From positions 112,320 to 176,319 of the forward strand of contig NZ_QEKH01000006.1 of NCBI RefSeq assembly GCF_003096415.1: a stretch of DNA of 64,000 nucleotides, in the 5' to 3' direction. Positions 25,517 through 36,885 of the stretch are shown here, one piece after another. The position numbers were made by a program, and so were the translations under genes. Position 1 is the first letter of the stretch. Every line of letters starts with the position of its first letter. The notes beneath the pieces are model-generated. The model saw only the letters and a program-made list of their open reading frames with translations. It made no database searches and was not told the origin of the DNA. Source of the stretch: Victivallis vadensis. Its GTDB lineage: Bacteria > Verrucomicrobiota > Lentisphaeria > Victivallales > Victivallaceae.

Positions 25517-27576
25517 AACGTTTTCGCGACCTGAGCCTCACCGTCAAGCTGAATATCGCGCTGATCACATTGCTGGCGGCGATTTTCGCCTTCAGCTTCA
25601 TCTGGATGCGCCGCGAAGTGCGGAATCTGTTGACCGGGGAAATCTCCCGGACCGCTCAGATGTCCGTAGAGCTGGCGGCCCGGAAGATCAACGCCGGATT
25701 TCCGGTGGTGGCGACCGGCGCGGCGGAGTTCGCATCGGTGCTGGAAACGCTCGAGCCGGATGAAGCGGATATGCGCCGGATGCTTGAGCGTACCTATCGG
25801 CAACTCAAAACGCAGGTGCCGGCGCTCTGCGGCATCAGCATCGCTTATCCCCCTGACGATCCGGTGGCGGCCGGCCGCTATTTCATGCTGTATATCCACG
25901 AGGGACCGGCCGGGGAACCGCGGGTTGTCCGCCTGGGCGGTCCGGGCTATCAATATGATAAATTCGACTGGTTTGTGCTGCCGGAGCTGCTGGGCCGCTC
26001 CATCTGGACCGAGCCCTATTTCGACACCTACGCCCGTCTGCACATGACCACATGGAGCCAATTGATCCGCAAGCCGGATGGACAATTCCGGGGAGTCGTC
26101 GGTTTCGATCTCTCACTCGCCGGACTCGGCAGGATGGTCAAGGACGCCGACGCTTACGGTTACGGCGAGGAGTTCCTGCTCTCCCGCTTCGGCCGCTTTG
26201 CGGTCTTTCCCGGCGAAATGCCGGCGGAAGCCGAAAACGACTGGCTGGAAACGACGGAAGCCGAAGCTCCGCCGCTTCCGGCGGAAGACCGGCGGCACCA
26301 CGTCTACAATACCACGATTTTCAGCATGGCGGACGCGATGGCCGGCTCCGCCTTTTCCGACAGTCTGGAACTCTCCAAGCTGCGCCGGGTCGGCAAGGCG
26401 ATGCTGGCGGGGGAAACCGGACACGCCCGGCTCGGACTGCTCAGCCGGGAGCGCGATGAAGCGCAGTGGCTCTATTTCGCCCCGTGCTCCACACCCGGCT
26501 GGAGCGTCGGCGTGATCTACCCGGAAAAGATGCTGATGAAGCAGCTGGATCAGCTGGAATGGCAGATCGGCTCCCTGGCTGTGCTGGGCATCCTGATGAT
26601 GGTATTGACCGTGGCGGTGATCAACCGCCGTTTTTCGCATCCGCTGGTCCGTCTGGCCGGGGTGGCGCAGTCGATCGGGAGCGGCAATTTCAACACGCCG
26701 GTTCCGGCGGTGCGCGGGCTGGACGAAATCGGCCGCCTCAGCAGCGCGTTCCATTCCATGCAGCATGAACTGAAACGGTATGTCGATGAGCTTCAGGAAA
26801 ACACGGCAATCCGCCAGAAGATCGAAAGCGAACTGGAGGTCGCGCGGCAGATTCAACGCAGCATCCTGCCGGCGATGCTGCCGCCCCTGCCGGAAACGCC
26901 GGAGTTCTCGCTGTTCGCGCTGCTGCGTCCCGCCCGGGCGGTGGGCGGCGACCTCTACGATTTTTTCTTTCTGGACGAGTTTCACTGGTGCTTCATTATC
27001 GGCGATGTTTCAGGCAAGGGGGTCCCGGCGGCGCTGTTCATGGCCGTGACTCAGACGCTGCAGCGCAGCGAATCGGAAAAACAGCATTCGCCGGGGGCGT
27101 TGATTTCCCGGATCAACAACCTGCTGGTGCGGAATAACGATTCGATGATGTTCGTGACCTATTTCCTGGGGGTGCTGGACATCCGGACCGGCGAAGTGGA
27201 ATACACCAACGCCGGACACAATCCGCCCTACATCCTGCAGGGATGCGGCGAACTCAAGCTGCTCAACACCCGGCACGGCCCGGCGCTGGGGGTGGTGGAG
27301 AATCAGGAGTACGGCAGTTCCCGGATCACGCTCGAAGAGGGGGATGCGCTGGTTCTTTACACGGACGGCGTGGTGGAGGCGATGAATCCGGAATTTCACG
27401 AATTCGGAGCTGAATCCCTCCGGCAGGTGCTGGCCCGGGACCGCGGACTGGAACCGCGCATTATCGGCGGCGACATCGTGGCGGCGGTCGACCGGTTCGC
27501 GGACGGGGCCGAGCAGGCCGACGATATCACGCTGCTGGTGCTGAAATACCGGAAAAACGGAATTGCCGCCGGGTGA
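25513..27576 (+). CDS. membrane sensor PP2C (SpoIIE-type) Ser/Thr phosphatase with HAMP domain
   Basis: A 687-residue receptor: membrane helix 1 (about 9-29), a large extracytoplasmic Cache-like sensor (about 30-345; contains FDTYARLHMTTWSQLI and VVGFDLSLAGL), membrane helix 2 (about 350-372), a HAMP domain (about 373-425), a coiled linker with ARQIQRSILP typical of RsbU-like proteins, and a SpoIIE/PP2C phosphatase domain (about 450-685). Metal-binding Asp motifs are present: VGGDLYDFF, GDVSGKGVPAALFM and QADDITLLVL. It would remove phosphate from a Ser/Thr protein, such as an anti-anti-sigma factor, in response to an outside signal. The GTG start overlaps the binding-protein gene. No STAS or anti-sigma gene is seen nearby. 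Confidence 0.9.
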   Translation: MKRFRDLSLTVKLNIALITLLAAIFAFSFIWMRREVRNLLTGEISRTAQMSVELAARKINAGFPVVATGAAEFASVLETLEPDEADMRRMLERTYRQLKTQVPALCGISIAYPPDDPVAAGRYFMLYIHEGPAGEPRVVRLGGPGYQYDKFDWFVLPELLGRSIWTEPYFDTYARLHMTTWSQLIRKPDGQFRGVVGFDLSLAGLGRMVKDADAYGYGEEFLLSRFGRFAVFPGEMPAEAENDWLETTEAEAPPLPAEDRRHHVYNTTIFSMADAMAGSAFSDSLELSKLRRVGKAMLAGETGHARLGLLSRERDEAQWLYFAPCSTPGWSVGVIYPEKMLMKQLDQLEWQIGSLAVLGILMMVLTVAVINRRFSHPLVRLAGVAQSIGSGNFNTPVPAVRGLDEIGRLSSAFHSMQHELKRYVDELQENTAIRQKIESELEVARQIQRSILPAMLPPLPETPEFSLFALLRPARAVGGDLYDFFFLDEFHWCFIIGDVSGKGVPAALFMAVTQTLQRSESEKQHSPGALISRINNLLVRNNDSMMFVTYFLGVLDIRTGEVEYTNAGHNPPYILQGCGELKLLNTRHGPALGVVENQEYGSSRITLEEGDALVLYTDGVVEAMNPEFHEFGAESLRQVLARDRGLEPRIIGGDIVAAVDRFADGAEQADDITLLVLKYRKNGIAAG

Positions 27577-27815
27577 AAACGGACGGTAACCGTTTCGTTG
27601 AGACGGCCGGTTTCGGCCCGGAAACGCCCGGAATGCGTTTTTTTGAGCAGCCGGAACGATTTAGAAGAAATTTTTTTGGCTTATCCTGTTGAAAAAATGA
27701 AACTGGCGGGATATCTTAAGGATAAATTATATAATTCGGACAACCGGCTGCGGTTCATCAATATTCCAGCGGAATTTTTCAAGCGGCCCAAAGGACAGTT
27801 TTACGGAGATAAAAA
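27577..27815 (+). other. intergenic region
   Basis: 239 bp, becoming AT-rich toward the right. A TATAAT is at 27730-27735, but no -35 box lies at a proper distance. A possible 73-codon frame crosses it into the next gene without a ribosome binding site and is not called. Confidence 0.5.
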
Positions 27816-28277
27816 ATGAAGTATGATTTCACCCAGTATGTGACCAAGGATTCGGTGATGTCGCTCGACGGCCGGAACAAGCTTGAGATCATGGACCAGC
27901 TCATCACCCGGGCTGCGGACCTGACCAAGCTGAACCGCGACGTGATCTTCCGGCTGACCTGGAAGCGCGAGCAGATGATGACCACCGGCGTCGGCGGCAT
28001 GCTGGCGTTGCCGCACATCCGGGTGAACGACATCACCCGTCCCTATGTGATCATCGGCGTCTGCGAGAATCCGATCGAGGATTACCAGGGGCAGGACGAC
28101 CAGCCGGTGCGCGTGGTCGTGTTCACCGTCGCCCCCGATGAAAACCAGGAGGCCTATCTCCAGCTGCTTTCGAGCATCTCGCGCAAGCTGCGCAATTCCG
28201 CTCTGATCGAGGAACTGGTCGGATGCGTCGGAGCGCCCGCCAGAATCCTCGAAGTGATCAAGCGTGAAGAAGCCTAA
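27816..28277 (+). CDS. PTS EIIA type-2 (PtsN-like) protein
   Basis: A 153-residue phosphocarrier-like domain of the mannitol/fructose/nitrogen EIIA fold. The phosphorylatable His67 lies in LALPHIRV, preceded by the family's glycine turn MMTTGVGGML. No EIIB or EIIC domain is attached or nearby, so a regulatory role like EIIA-Ntr is more likely than sugar transport. A small zinc-ribbon gene follows 27 bp later. Regulatory target is unknown. Confidence 0.85.
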   Translation: MKYDFTQYVTKDSVMSLDGRNKLEIMDQLITRAADLTKLNRDVIFRLTWKREQMMTTGVGGMLALPHIRVNDITRPYVIIGVCENPIEDYQGQDDQPVRVVVFTVAPDENQEAYLQLLSSISRKLRNSALIEELVGCVGAPARILEVIKREEA

Positions 28278-28304
28278 TCGAACGGCAGGAAAGATACCTG
28301 AAGA

Positions 28305-28697
28305 ATGAGCAAGTCCGCGAATGAACTCGGCGCCAAGGCGCAGATTGACTTTCATTGTTTTGATCCGGAGTGCGACGGAATCGTCAAATTCAACCTGGCC
28401 GATATCGCCGGCCGGGAATTTCAGGCGGTCTGCCCGAAGTGCCATCGCGCCTATGAGCTGGATGCGGCGTTGAAGGACAAGCTCGGCCGGATGCTCGAAC
28501 TGATTACCGCCATCCGCAAGGCGGAGGATATTCTCGGAGACAGCAATGTTTCGGTGAATGTCGCCGGCGGAGAGGTGAAGATACCCTATGCGCTGCTGTT
28601 GACGCGCCTGAATACCCTGATTACGCTGGAGGTCGGCGGCCGCAAGGTGGACTTCCACTTGTGGATCGAGCCTTCTTCCCCGGATACGTTCCGGTAA
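28305..28697 (+). CDS. small zinc-ribbon protein of unknown function
   Basis: A 130-residue soluble protein. Two Cys pairs, HCFDPEC (about 17-23) and CPKC (about 43-46), are spaced like a zinc ribbon. A helix (about 55-75) and a mixed tail follow (VNVAGGEVKIPYALLL, GRKVDFHLWIEP). I do not recognise the family. It lies 27 bp after the EIIA-like gene and ahead of a hairpin terminator, so the two probably form one transcript. Confidence 0.7.
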   Translation: MSKSANELGAKAQIDFHCFDPECDGIVKFNLADIAGREFQAVCPKCHRAYELDAALKDKLGRMLELITAIRKAEDILGDSNVSVNVAGGEVKIPYALLLTRLNTLITLEVGGRKVDFHLWIEPSSPDTFR

Positions 28698-28771
28698 GAA
28701 GCGCAAGTACAGTAAACAGTGCCGGCCCCGGGCCGGTTGCACGTCGGCAGCGCCGCGGAGCAGGAAATCTG

Positions 28772-28802
28772 CGCCGGGTGCAGGAGCCGGCGTTTGTTTT
28801 TT
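28772..28802 (+). terminator. rho-independent terminator
   Basis: CGCCGG (28772-28777), a 9-nt loop, CCGGCG (28787-28792), then TTTGTTTTTT. It closes the EIIA/zinc-ribbon transcript before pyrE. Confidence 0.7.
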
Positions 28803-28842
28803 ATGAAGTCTGAAGTTTAACATATCAGGAGTCGAAAAAATT

Positions 28843-29409
28843 ATGACGGAACAGGAAATCATCAGAATTCTGGAAGAGTCCGGCGCTTTGCTGACCGGCC
28901 ACTTCCAGCTGCGCAGCGGCCTGCACAGCAACCGCTTCTTCCAGGCGGCTCTGCTGCTGCAATATCCCGACAAGGCGGAGACGGTCTGCCGTTTCCTCGC
29001 GGAGCAGTACAAAAATGAAAAAATCGATGCGGTGATCTCTCCCGCGGTCGGCGGCCTGATCGTCGGCCAGGAGGTCGCCCGCGCCCTCGGCTGCCGCGCG
29101 ATCTTCGCGGACAAGGAGGACGGTCAGCTGGTGCTGAAGCGCGGCTTCTCGATCAAGCCGGGCGACCGGATTCTGGTCGCGGAAGACGTGGTCACCAAAG
29201 GCGGCCGGGTGCAGCAGACGATCGACCTCGCCCGCAGCTTCGGCGCGGAAATCGTCGGCATCGCGGTGATCGTGGACCGCTCCGGCGGCGACGCGAAATT
29301 CGACGTGCCGTTCAAGAGCGCCCTGAAACTCTCCCTCCCGACCTTCGATCCGGCGGAATGCCCGATGTGCAAGGAAGGTCAGGCGATCGATCGCCCGGGG
29401 TCGAAATAA
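28843..29409 (+). CDS. pyrE: orotate phosphoribosyltransferase
   Basis: A 188-residue type I phosphoribosyltransferase that makes OMP from orotate and PRPP in pyrimidine synthesis. The PRPP-binding motif is ILVAEDVVTKGG (about 107-118); an orotate-loop region with LRSGLHSNRFFQ and a catalytic flexible loop with FADKEDGQLVLKRG are visible. The C-terminal TFDPAECPMC is like the longer archaeal/clostridial type. It is followed after 1 bp by secA. Confidence 0.92.
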   Translation: MTEQEIIRILEESGALLTGHFQLRSGLHSNRFFQAALLLQYPDKAETVCRFLAEQYKNEKIDAVISPAVGGLIVGQEVARALGCRAIFADKEDGQLVLKRGFSIKPGDRILVAEDVVTKGGRVQQTIDLARSFGAEIVGIAVIVDRSGGDAKFDVPFKSALKLSLPTFDPAECPMCKEGQAIDRPGSK

Positions 29410-29410
29410 G

Positions 29411-32473
<3,063 letters not shown>

Positions 32474-32491
32474 GCCGCCGGCATATTGAAA

Positions 32492-32536
32492 CGAACTCCC
32501 CGGTTCCCGTGAGGTGTACCGGGGAGTTCGTTTTTT
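32492..32536 (+). terminator. secA terminator
   Basis: A perfect 13-bp stem, CGAACTCCCCGGT (32492-32504) with ACCGGGGAGTTCG (32518-32530), a 13-nt loop and six T. Confidence 0.92.
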
Positions 32537-32589
32537 ATCGCTGTTTCGACACCGTTTTTGAGATTTTTGCACAGCAAAAATTTCAAAAA

Positions 32590-32665
32590 CATACCTGGCG
32601 CCGGCGCCTTGCCGGTCGGGTTCCAGAGGCGAAGCGCCTTGGTTGCCGAAGGCGAAATCCCAAGG
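32590..32665. repeat. short copy of the dispersed hairpin repeat
   Basis: Contains CCGGCGCCTTGCCGG (32601-32615) and an AGGCGAAGCGCCTT hairpin followed by GCCGAAGGCGAAATCCC, the same order as in the right arm at 10.0 kb. It fills the space between the convergent secA and uxaA genes. Confidence 0.7.
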
Positions 32666-34171
32666 CTACAGGGTGACGCCGTCCTTGAAGATGGCGATTT
32701 CCTGATAACCGTAAGTTTCGTTGCGGGCTTCGACTTCGCCGGAGGCGAGCCGGACCACATAATCGAACAGCTCTTTGCCGAGCTTGTCGAGATCGGTGCC
32801 GCCTCTGACGAGGACTCCGGCGTCGAAATCGATCCAGTTCGGCTTGCGTTCGGCAAGCTCGTGGTTGGTCGCGATCTTGACGGTCGGAACCGGCCCGCCG
32901 AAGGGAGTGCCGCGCCCGGTGCTGAACAATACGATCTGCGCGCCCGCCGCGGTGAGCACCGTGGTCGCGACCATATCGTTGCCGGGGCCGGTCAGCAGAT
33001 TCAGGCCGGGGGTTTTCAGCGGTTCGCCGTAGTCGAGCACGTCCGAAACCGGGCCGGTGCCGCCCTTCTGGGTACAGCCGAGGGACTTCTCCTCAAGCGT
33101 GGAGATGCCGCCGGCTTTGTTGCCCGGAGAAGGATTCTCATAGACCGCCTGTCCGTGGCGGAGGAAATACTCCTTGAAGCTGTTGACCATCGCGACGGTG
33201 CGGTCGAATACGCCGCGGTCGGCGGCGCGGGCCATCAGCAGCGTTTCGGCGCCGAACATTTCGGGCACTTCGGTCAGCACGGTGGTGCCGCCCGCCGCGA
33301 CCAGCAGGTCGGAAAAGCGGCCGATCAGCGGATTCGCGGTGATGCCGGAGAGGCCGTCGGAGCCGCCGCACTTCAGGCCGACTTTAAGTTCGGAAACCGG
33401 AACCGGTTCGCGCTTGAAGCCCTCCGCCTGCGCGGCCAGTTCTCCGAGCAGTTCCAGCCCCTGTTCGTACTCGCTGCCGTCATCCTGCGCTTTCAGGAAA
33501 CGCACACGCGACAGGTCGCAGCCTTCGAGCCGCGCCCTGAAACTTTCGAGCGTGTTGTTTTCGCAGCCGAGCGCGACGACCAGCACGCCGCCCGCGTTGG
33601 GGTGCTTCACCAGCGCGGCGAGGATTTTCGCAGTCATCTCGTGGTCGCCCCCGAGCTGTGAACAGCCATAGGGGTGCGGAAACGCCAGCGCCCGCCGCAC
33701 GGTGCCGCGCGGCAACTGCCGCCCGAAATCGCGGGCGAGGTTTTCGGCGAGTTTGTTCACGCAGCCGACGGTCGGCACGATCCAGAGATCATTGCGGATG
33801 CCGACGGTGCCGTCGGCGCGCCGGAAGCCCTGAAAGGTCCGGCCCGCCTCGCACGGGTCGAGCTTCGCCGGAGCCGCCGGAGCGTAGCTGTATTCGAGTT
33901 CGCCGGAAAGGCGGGTCTTCAAGTTGTGAGTATGCACGAACTCGCCGGGCCGGATCTCCCGCGTCGCATTGCCGATCGGCATGTCGTACTTGATCACCGC
34001 ACTCTGGGCCGGAATGGCGGTGAGCGCGAATTTGTGGCCGCGCCCAACCGGCTGCGCCAGCGTGACGGCCAGGCCGTCCGCCTCGCACCGCTCTCCGGCG
34101 GCGAGGTCGGTCAGCGCGACGGCGACATTATCGGTGCGCCCGATCCTGATGTAACGGGGAGCTTCGGCCAT
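32666..34171 (-). CDS. uxaA: altronate dehydratase
   Basis: A 501-residue enzyme of the UxaA/GarD family: an N-terminal SAF-like domain (about 1-95), then the main domain with GTVGIRNDLWIVPTVGCVN, AFPHPYGCSQLG, LKCGGSDGLSG, ENPSPGNKAGG and STGRGTPFGG. It removes water from D-altronate to give 2-keto-3-deoxygluconate in galacturonate breakdown. uxaB lies 3 bp upstream and the CE15-type esterase next to that, one uronate operon. Confidence 0.92.
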   Translation of the reverse strand: MAEAPRYIRIGRTDNVAVALTDLAAGERCEADGLAVTLAQPVGRGHKFALTAIPAQSAVIKYDMPIGNATREIRPGEFVHTHNLKTRLSGELEYSYAPAAPAKLDPCEAGRTFQGFRRADGTVGIRNDLWIVPTVGCVNKLAENLARDFGRQLPRGTVRRALAFPHPYGCSQLGGDHEMTAKILAALVKHPNAGGVLVVALGCENNTLESFRARLEGCDLSRVRFLKAQDDGSEYEQGLELLGELAAQAEGFKREPVPVSELKVGLKCGGSDGLSGITANPLIGRFSDLLVAAGGTTVLTEVPEMFGAETLLMARAADRGVFDRTVAMVNSFKEYFLRHGQAVYENPSPGNKAGGISTLEEKSLGCTQKGGTGPVSDVLDYGEPLKTPGLNLLTGPGNDMVATTVLTAAGAQIVLFSTGRGTPFGGPVPTVKIATNHELAERKPNWIDFDAGVLVRGGTDLDKLGKELFDYVVRLASGEVEARNETYGYQEIAIFKDGVTL

Positions 34172-34174
34172 GGT

Positions 34175-35677
34175 TCACGCCTCCAGCAGCTTGCGGACCG
34201 CGGCGGCGACGCCGTCGTCCTCAATGGATTTCAGATACGCGGCCGCCGCGTCGGTAAAGCCCGGCACCTGATTCAGGTCACGGCCCCAGAAATCGGTCTT
34301 GGAGGCGATGGTTTCGATGAAGCTCCGGTAGTCGCCGGAGCGGTCCAGCTCGGCATAAGCGGCATTGATCGTGGTGATCTTGGCGTCGTCGTCGCTGATC
34401 GGATAACTGCCCGCGGCGCGCTTGCCGATCCACTTGCCGTCGGCATTCTTGGTGCCGCGGTAGAACGCGAGCAGCGCGGCGAAGGAGAAAGTCAGCACCT
34501 TCGGCAGTCTGCCTTTGAGTTCGACGTAGTCCAGCAGCGACGGCAGCACGCGCACCTGCCACTTGGAAATCGAATTGAGCGAAATCGAGATGAGCTGGTG
34601 ATTGGCGAAGGGGTTCAGGAAGCGGTCGATGATCGACTCGGCGAACGCCTTCTTTTCGCCGTCCGGCAGCTGTACGGTCGGGAACACCTCGTCGAACAGC
34701 GCGGTGCGCAGATACCGGCCGAACAGCGGATCGGCGGTCATTTTGTCCACGAAGTCGAAACCGGCCAAATAGGCGGCGAGCACGCTCGACGTGTGGCCGC
34801 CGTTCAGGAACCGCACCTTGCGGCTGCGGTACGGGGTCTGGTTGGAGGTCCAGACGAGGTTCAGCCCGGCCTCGGCAAACGGAATGACCTTGCGGAACTT
34901 CTCATCCCCCTCGATCACGAACAGATGGAAAAGTTCGCCGCAATCGAGCAATTTATCCTCGTAGCCGAGTTTTTCGCAATAAGCAGCGGCTTCGGCGCGC
35001 GGATAACCGGCGACGATCCGGTCGACCAGCGTATTCAGGAACGCACACTCGTTTTCAACGTATTTCACGAAGCCGCCGCCGAGCTTCCAGTCGGCAGCGT
35101 AGTGAAGGATACATTCGCGCAGCTTTGCGCCATTCCTGTCAATCAGCTCGCACGGCACGATCACCAGACCTTTCCGCCCCGCCTTGAACCGCTCGTACAG
35201 CAGACTGGCCAGCTTGGCCGGATAGGTCTGCTGCGCCTTGCCGGGCGTATAAGCCTCCGGCCGGTATTCGATGCCCGCCTCGGTGGTGTTGGAGAAAACC
35301 AGCTCCAGCGACGGCAGACAGGCGCATTCGACCACCTTGTCCCATTCGGAATCGGTCTTAAGGCATCCCTTCACGCAGGTCACGACCCGCTTGTATTCGG
35401 CGGGAGCCCCGTTTTCCATCCCGCGCAGGATCAATGTGTAAAGGCCGTCCTGCTCATTGATGAAGTCGGCCATTCCCTGCGGCAGCGGCTGCACCAGCTG
35501 CACCATGCCGCCGAACCTGCCGGCTTCGTTGGACTTGTCGATCATCCAGTCGATGAAGGCGCGCAGAAAGTTGCCTTCGCCGAACTGCATCACTTTGACC
35601 GGGTACTCCTCGCGCGGCCCGATCACCAGATCTTTCGTCTGAATGGAGGGCAGCAGCTTGCGGGTTAAACGTTCCAT
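34175..35677 (-). CDS. uxaB: tagaturonate reductase (altronate oxidoreductase)
   Basis: A 500-residue member of the mannitol dehydrogenase family, UxaB type. The N-terminal Rossmann part opens with VMQFGEGNFLRAFIDWM; the C-terminal helical domain holds NGGHTSSVLAAY and RFLNPFANHQL, the active-site region of polyol dehydrogenases, plus the Lys of SISKWQVR. It reduces tagaturonate to altronate with NADH. The second of two nearby ATG codons is preferred because AAGGG lies at the proper distance. It sits between the esterase and uxaA. Confidence 0.92.
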   Translation of the reverse strand: MERLTRKLLPSIQTKDLVIGPREEYPVKVMQFGEGNFLRAFIDWMIDKSNEAGRFGGMVQLVQPLPQGMADFINEQDGLYTLILRGMENGAPAEYKRVVTCVKGCLKTDSEWDKVVECACLPSLELVFSNTTEAGIEYRPEAYTPGKAQQTYPAKLASLLYERFKAGRKGLVIVPCELIDRNGAKLRECILHYAADWKLGGGFVKYVENECAFLNTLVDRIVAGYPRAEAAAYCEKLGYEDKLLDCGELFHLFVIEGDEKFRKVIPFAEAGLNLVWTSNQTPYRSRKVRFLNGGHTSSVLAAYLAGFDFVDKMTADPLFGRYLRTALFDEVFPTVQLPDGEKKAFAESIIDRFLNPFANHQLISISLNSISKWQVRVLPSLLDYVELKGRLPKVLTFSFAALLAFYRGTKNADGKWIGKRAAGSYPISDDDAKITTINAAYAELDRSGDYRSFIETIASKTDFWGRDLNQVPGFTDAAAAYLKSIEDDGVAAAVRKLLEA

Positions 35678-35693
35678 GATCATTCCCTTTTCC

Positions 35694-36875
35694 TTATGAA
35701 TTGCGTCTGATGAAATCCGTTACAAACTTCCAGTCGACCGGCGTCACATCGTGGATGCCGGTGCGCAGATAGTAGCCGACCGCGTCGCCGAACACCGGCT
35801 GCTCCGGCGCCGGGAACTCCGCGTCGCCGATCCCCTCGCAGCCGAACAGCCGGTAGACTTCGCCGGCCGCACGGGCCGACAGGAATTCGCCGCGCGGGTC
35901 GGCCCACAGGTCCTCAGTCGCGCTGGCGACCAGCACCGGGCGCGGCGCGGCCAGCGCCAACAGGAAATGCTGGTCGAAGGGCAGCTCCGCCTCACACCCG
36001 GCGTACCGGTCAAGCTCCTTTTGGAACCACCACGGGAACATCTGCGTGATGCGCCCGACCGTTTCGCCGAAGTTCCGACGGCTCAACGCCGCACCGCAAC
36101 AGCCGGAGTCGTTGCTGACCACCCCGGCGAAACGCGGTTCGTTGGCGGCTGCCCACAGCGCGGTCTTGCCGAGCCGGGAGTGGCCGTGCGCCCAGATCCG
36201 GCGGCGGTCGATGCGCGGGTCGGTTTCCAGAAGTTCGAGCATTTGCACATAACCGAACGCCCATGCGCTGATCGCGGTCAGTTCGCGATGCTCCGGCGTC
36301 AGCCCGTCGGCTTCGCGGTACAGCCGGAACACGCTGTCGGCGCGGCCGTCCGCCCGGTCCGGGAACAGGTCGCCCCGGAATGCGGTCGCGACGGAGAAGC
36401 CGCTCTCGACCAGTTGCCGGAAACACCACCGGCCCGTCTGGCTGCCCCGTTCGACCGGTTCGTCGAGCGGGAAAAATTCCGGCGGAAATACATCCGGCTC
36501 CGGAGAACAGGCGTGGTTGCCCCGGAAATTCATGCCGACGATCGCCGGGACCGGCTCCTTCACCGACTTCGGCAGATACCACAGCACGTCGATGCAGTGA
36601 TGCTTCCTCCCCTGCTCCAGATGGATGCGGATTTCCCGGCGAATCGCAATGCCATCGATGGCATCGTCGCACTCGCGGCGAAGTTCGAACCGCACGGCTT
36701 CAGGCCGGGGCGGAAGCTCGCCATACATGATCCGGGCGAACTCGGCGCGGATGGCGGCCCGGCGGCGGTTCCACCGGGTTGCGGTGCCGATCCGTCCGCC
36801 GTCTTCCCCCTCAAGCGGAGAGGGCAGCGGCAGGTTGCCGGCTTCGGATTCTTCGTAATTGGCTTCGGGCAGCAT
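35694..36875 (-). CDS. CE15-like glucuronoyl esterase (alpha/beta hydrolase)
   Basis: A 393-residue hydrolase resembling bacterial carbohydrate esterase family 15. The nucleophile elbow GHSRLGKTALW and the following NDSGCCGAALSRRNFGE are the CE15 hallmarks; VGMNFRGNHA forms the oxyanion-hole region, and the catalytic His is likely the one in GIHDVTPVDW near the end. CE15 enzymes split esters between lignin alcohols and glucuronic acid on xylan, or related uronate esters. No signal peptide is evident, so a cytosolic role on imported uronate esters is possible. It is the first gene of the uronate operon with uxaB and uxaA. Confidence 0.85.
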   Translation of the reverse strand: MLPEANYEESEAGNLPLPSPLEGEDGGRIGTATRWNRRRAAIRAEFARIMYGELPPRPEAVRFELRRECDDAIDGIAIRREIRIHLEQGRKHHCIDVLWYLPKSVKEPVPAIVGMNFRGNHACSPEPDVFPPEFFPLDEPVERGSQTGRWCFRQLVESGFSVATAFRGDLFPDRADGRADSVFRLYREADGLTPEHRELTAISAWAFGYVQMLELLETDPRIDRRRIWAHGHSRLGKTALWAAANEPRFAGVVSNDSGCCGAALSRRNFGETVGRITQMFPWWFQKELDRYAGCEAELPFDQHFLLALAAPRPVLVASATEDLWADPRGEFLSARAAGEVYRLFGCEGIGDAEFPAPEQPVFGDAVGYYLRTGIHDVTPVDWKFVTDFIRRNS

Positions 36876-36885
36876 GAAAGACCTC

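Noticed and set aside
27598..27819. 73-codon frame before the EIIA-like gene
   Set aside because: No ribosome binding site, runs into the next gene in another frame and has no conserved features.
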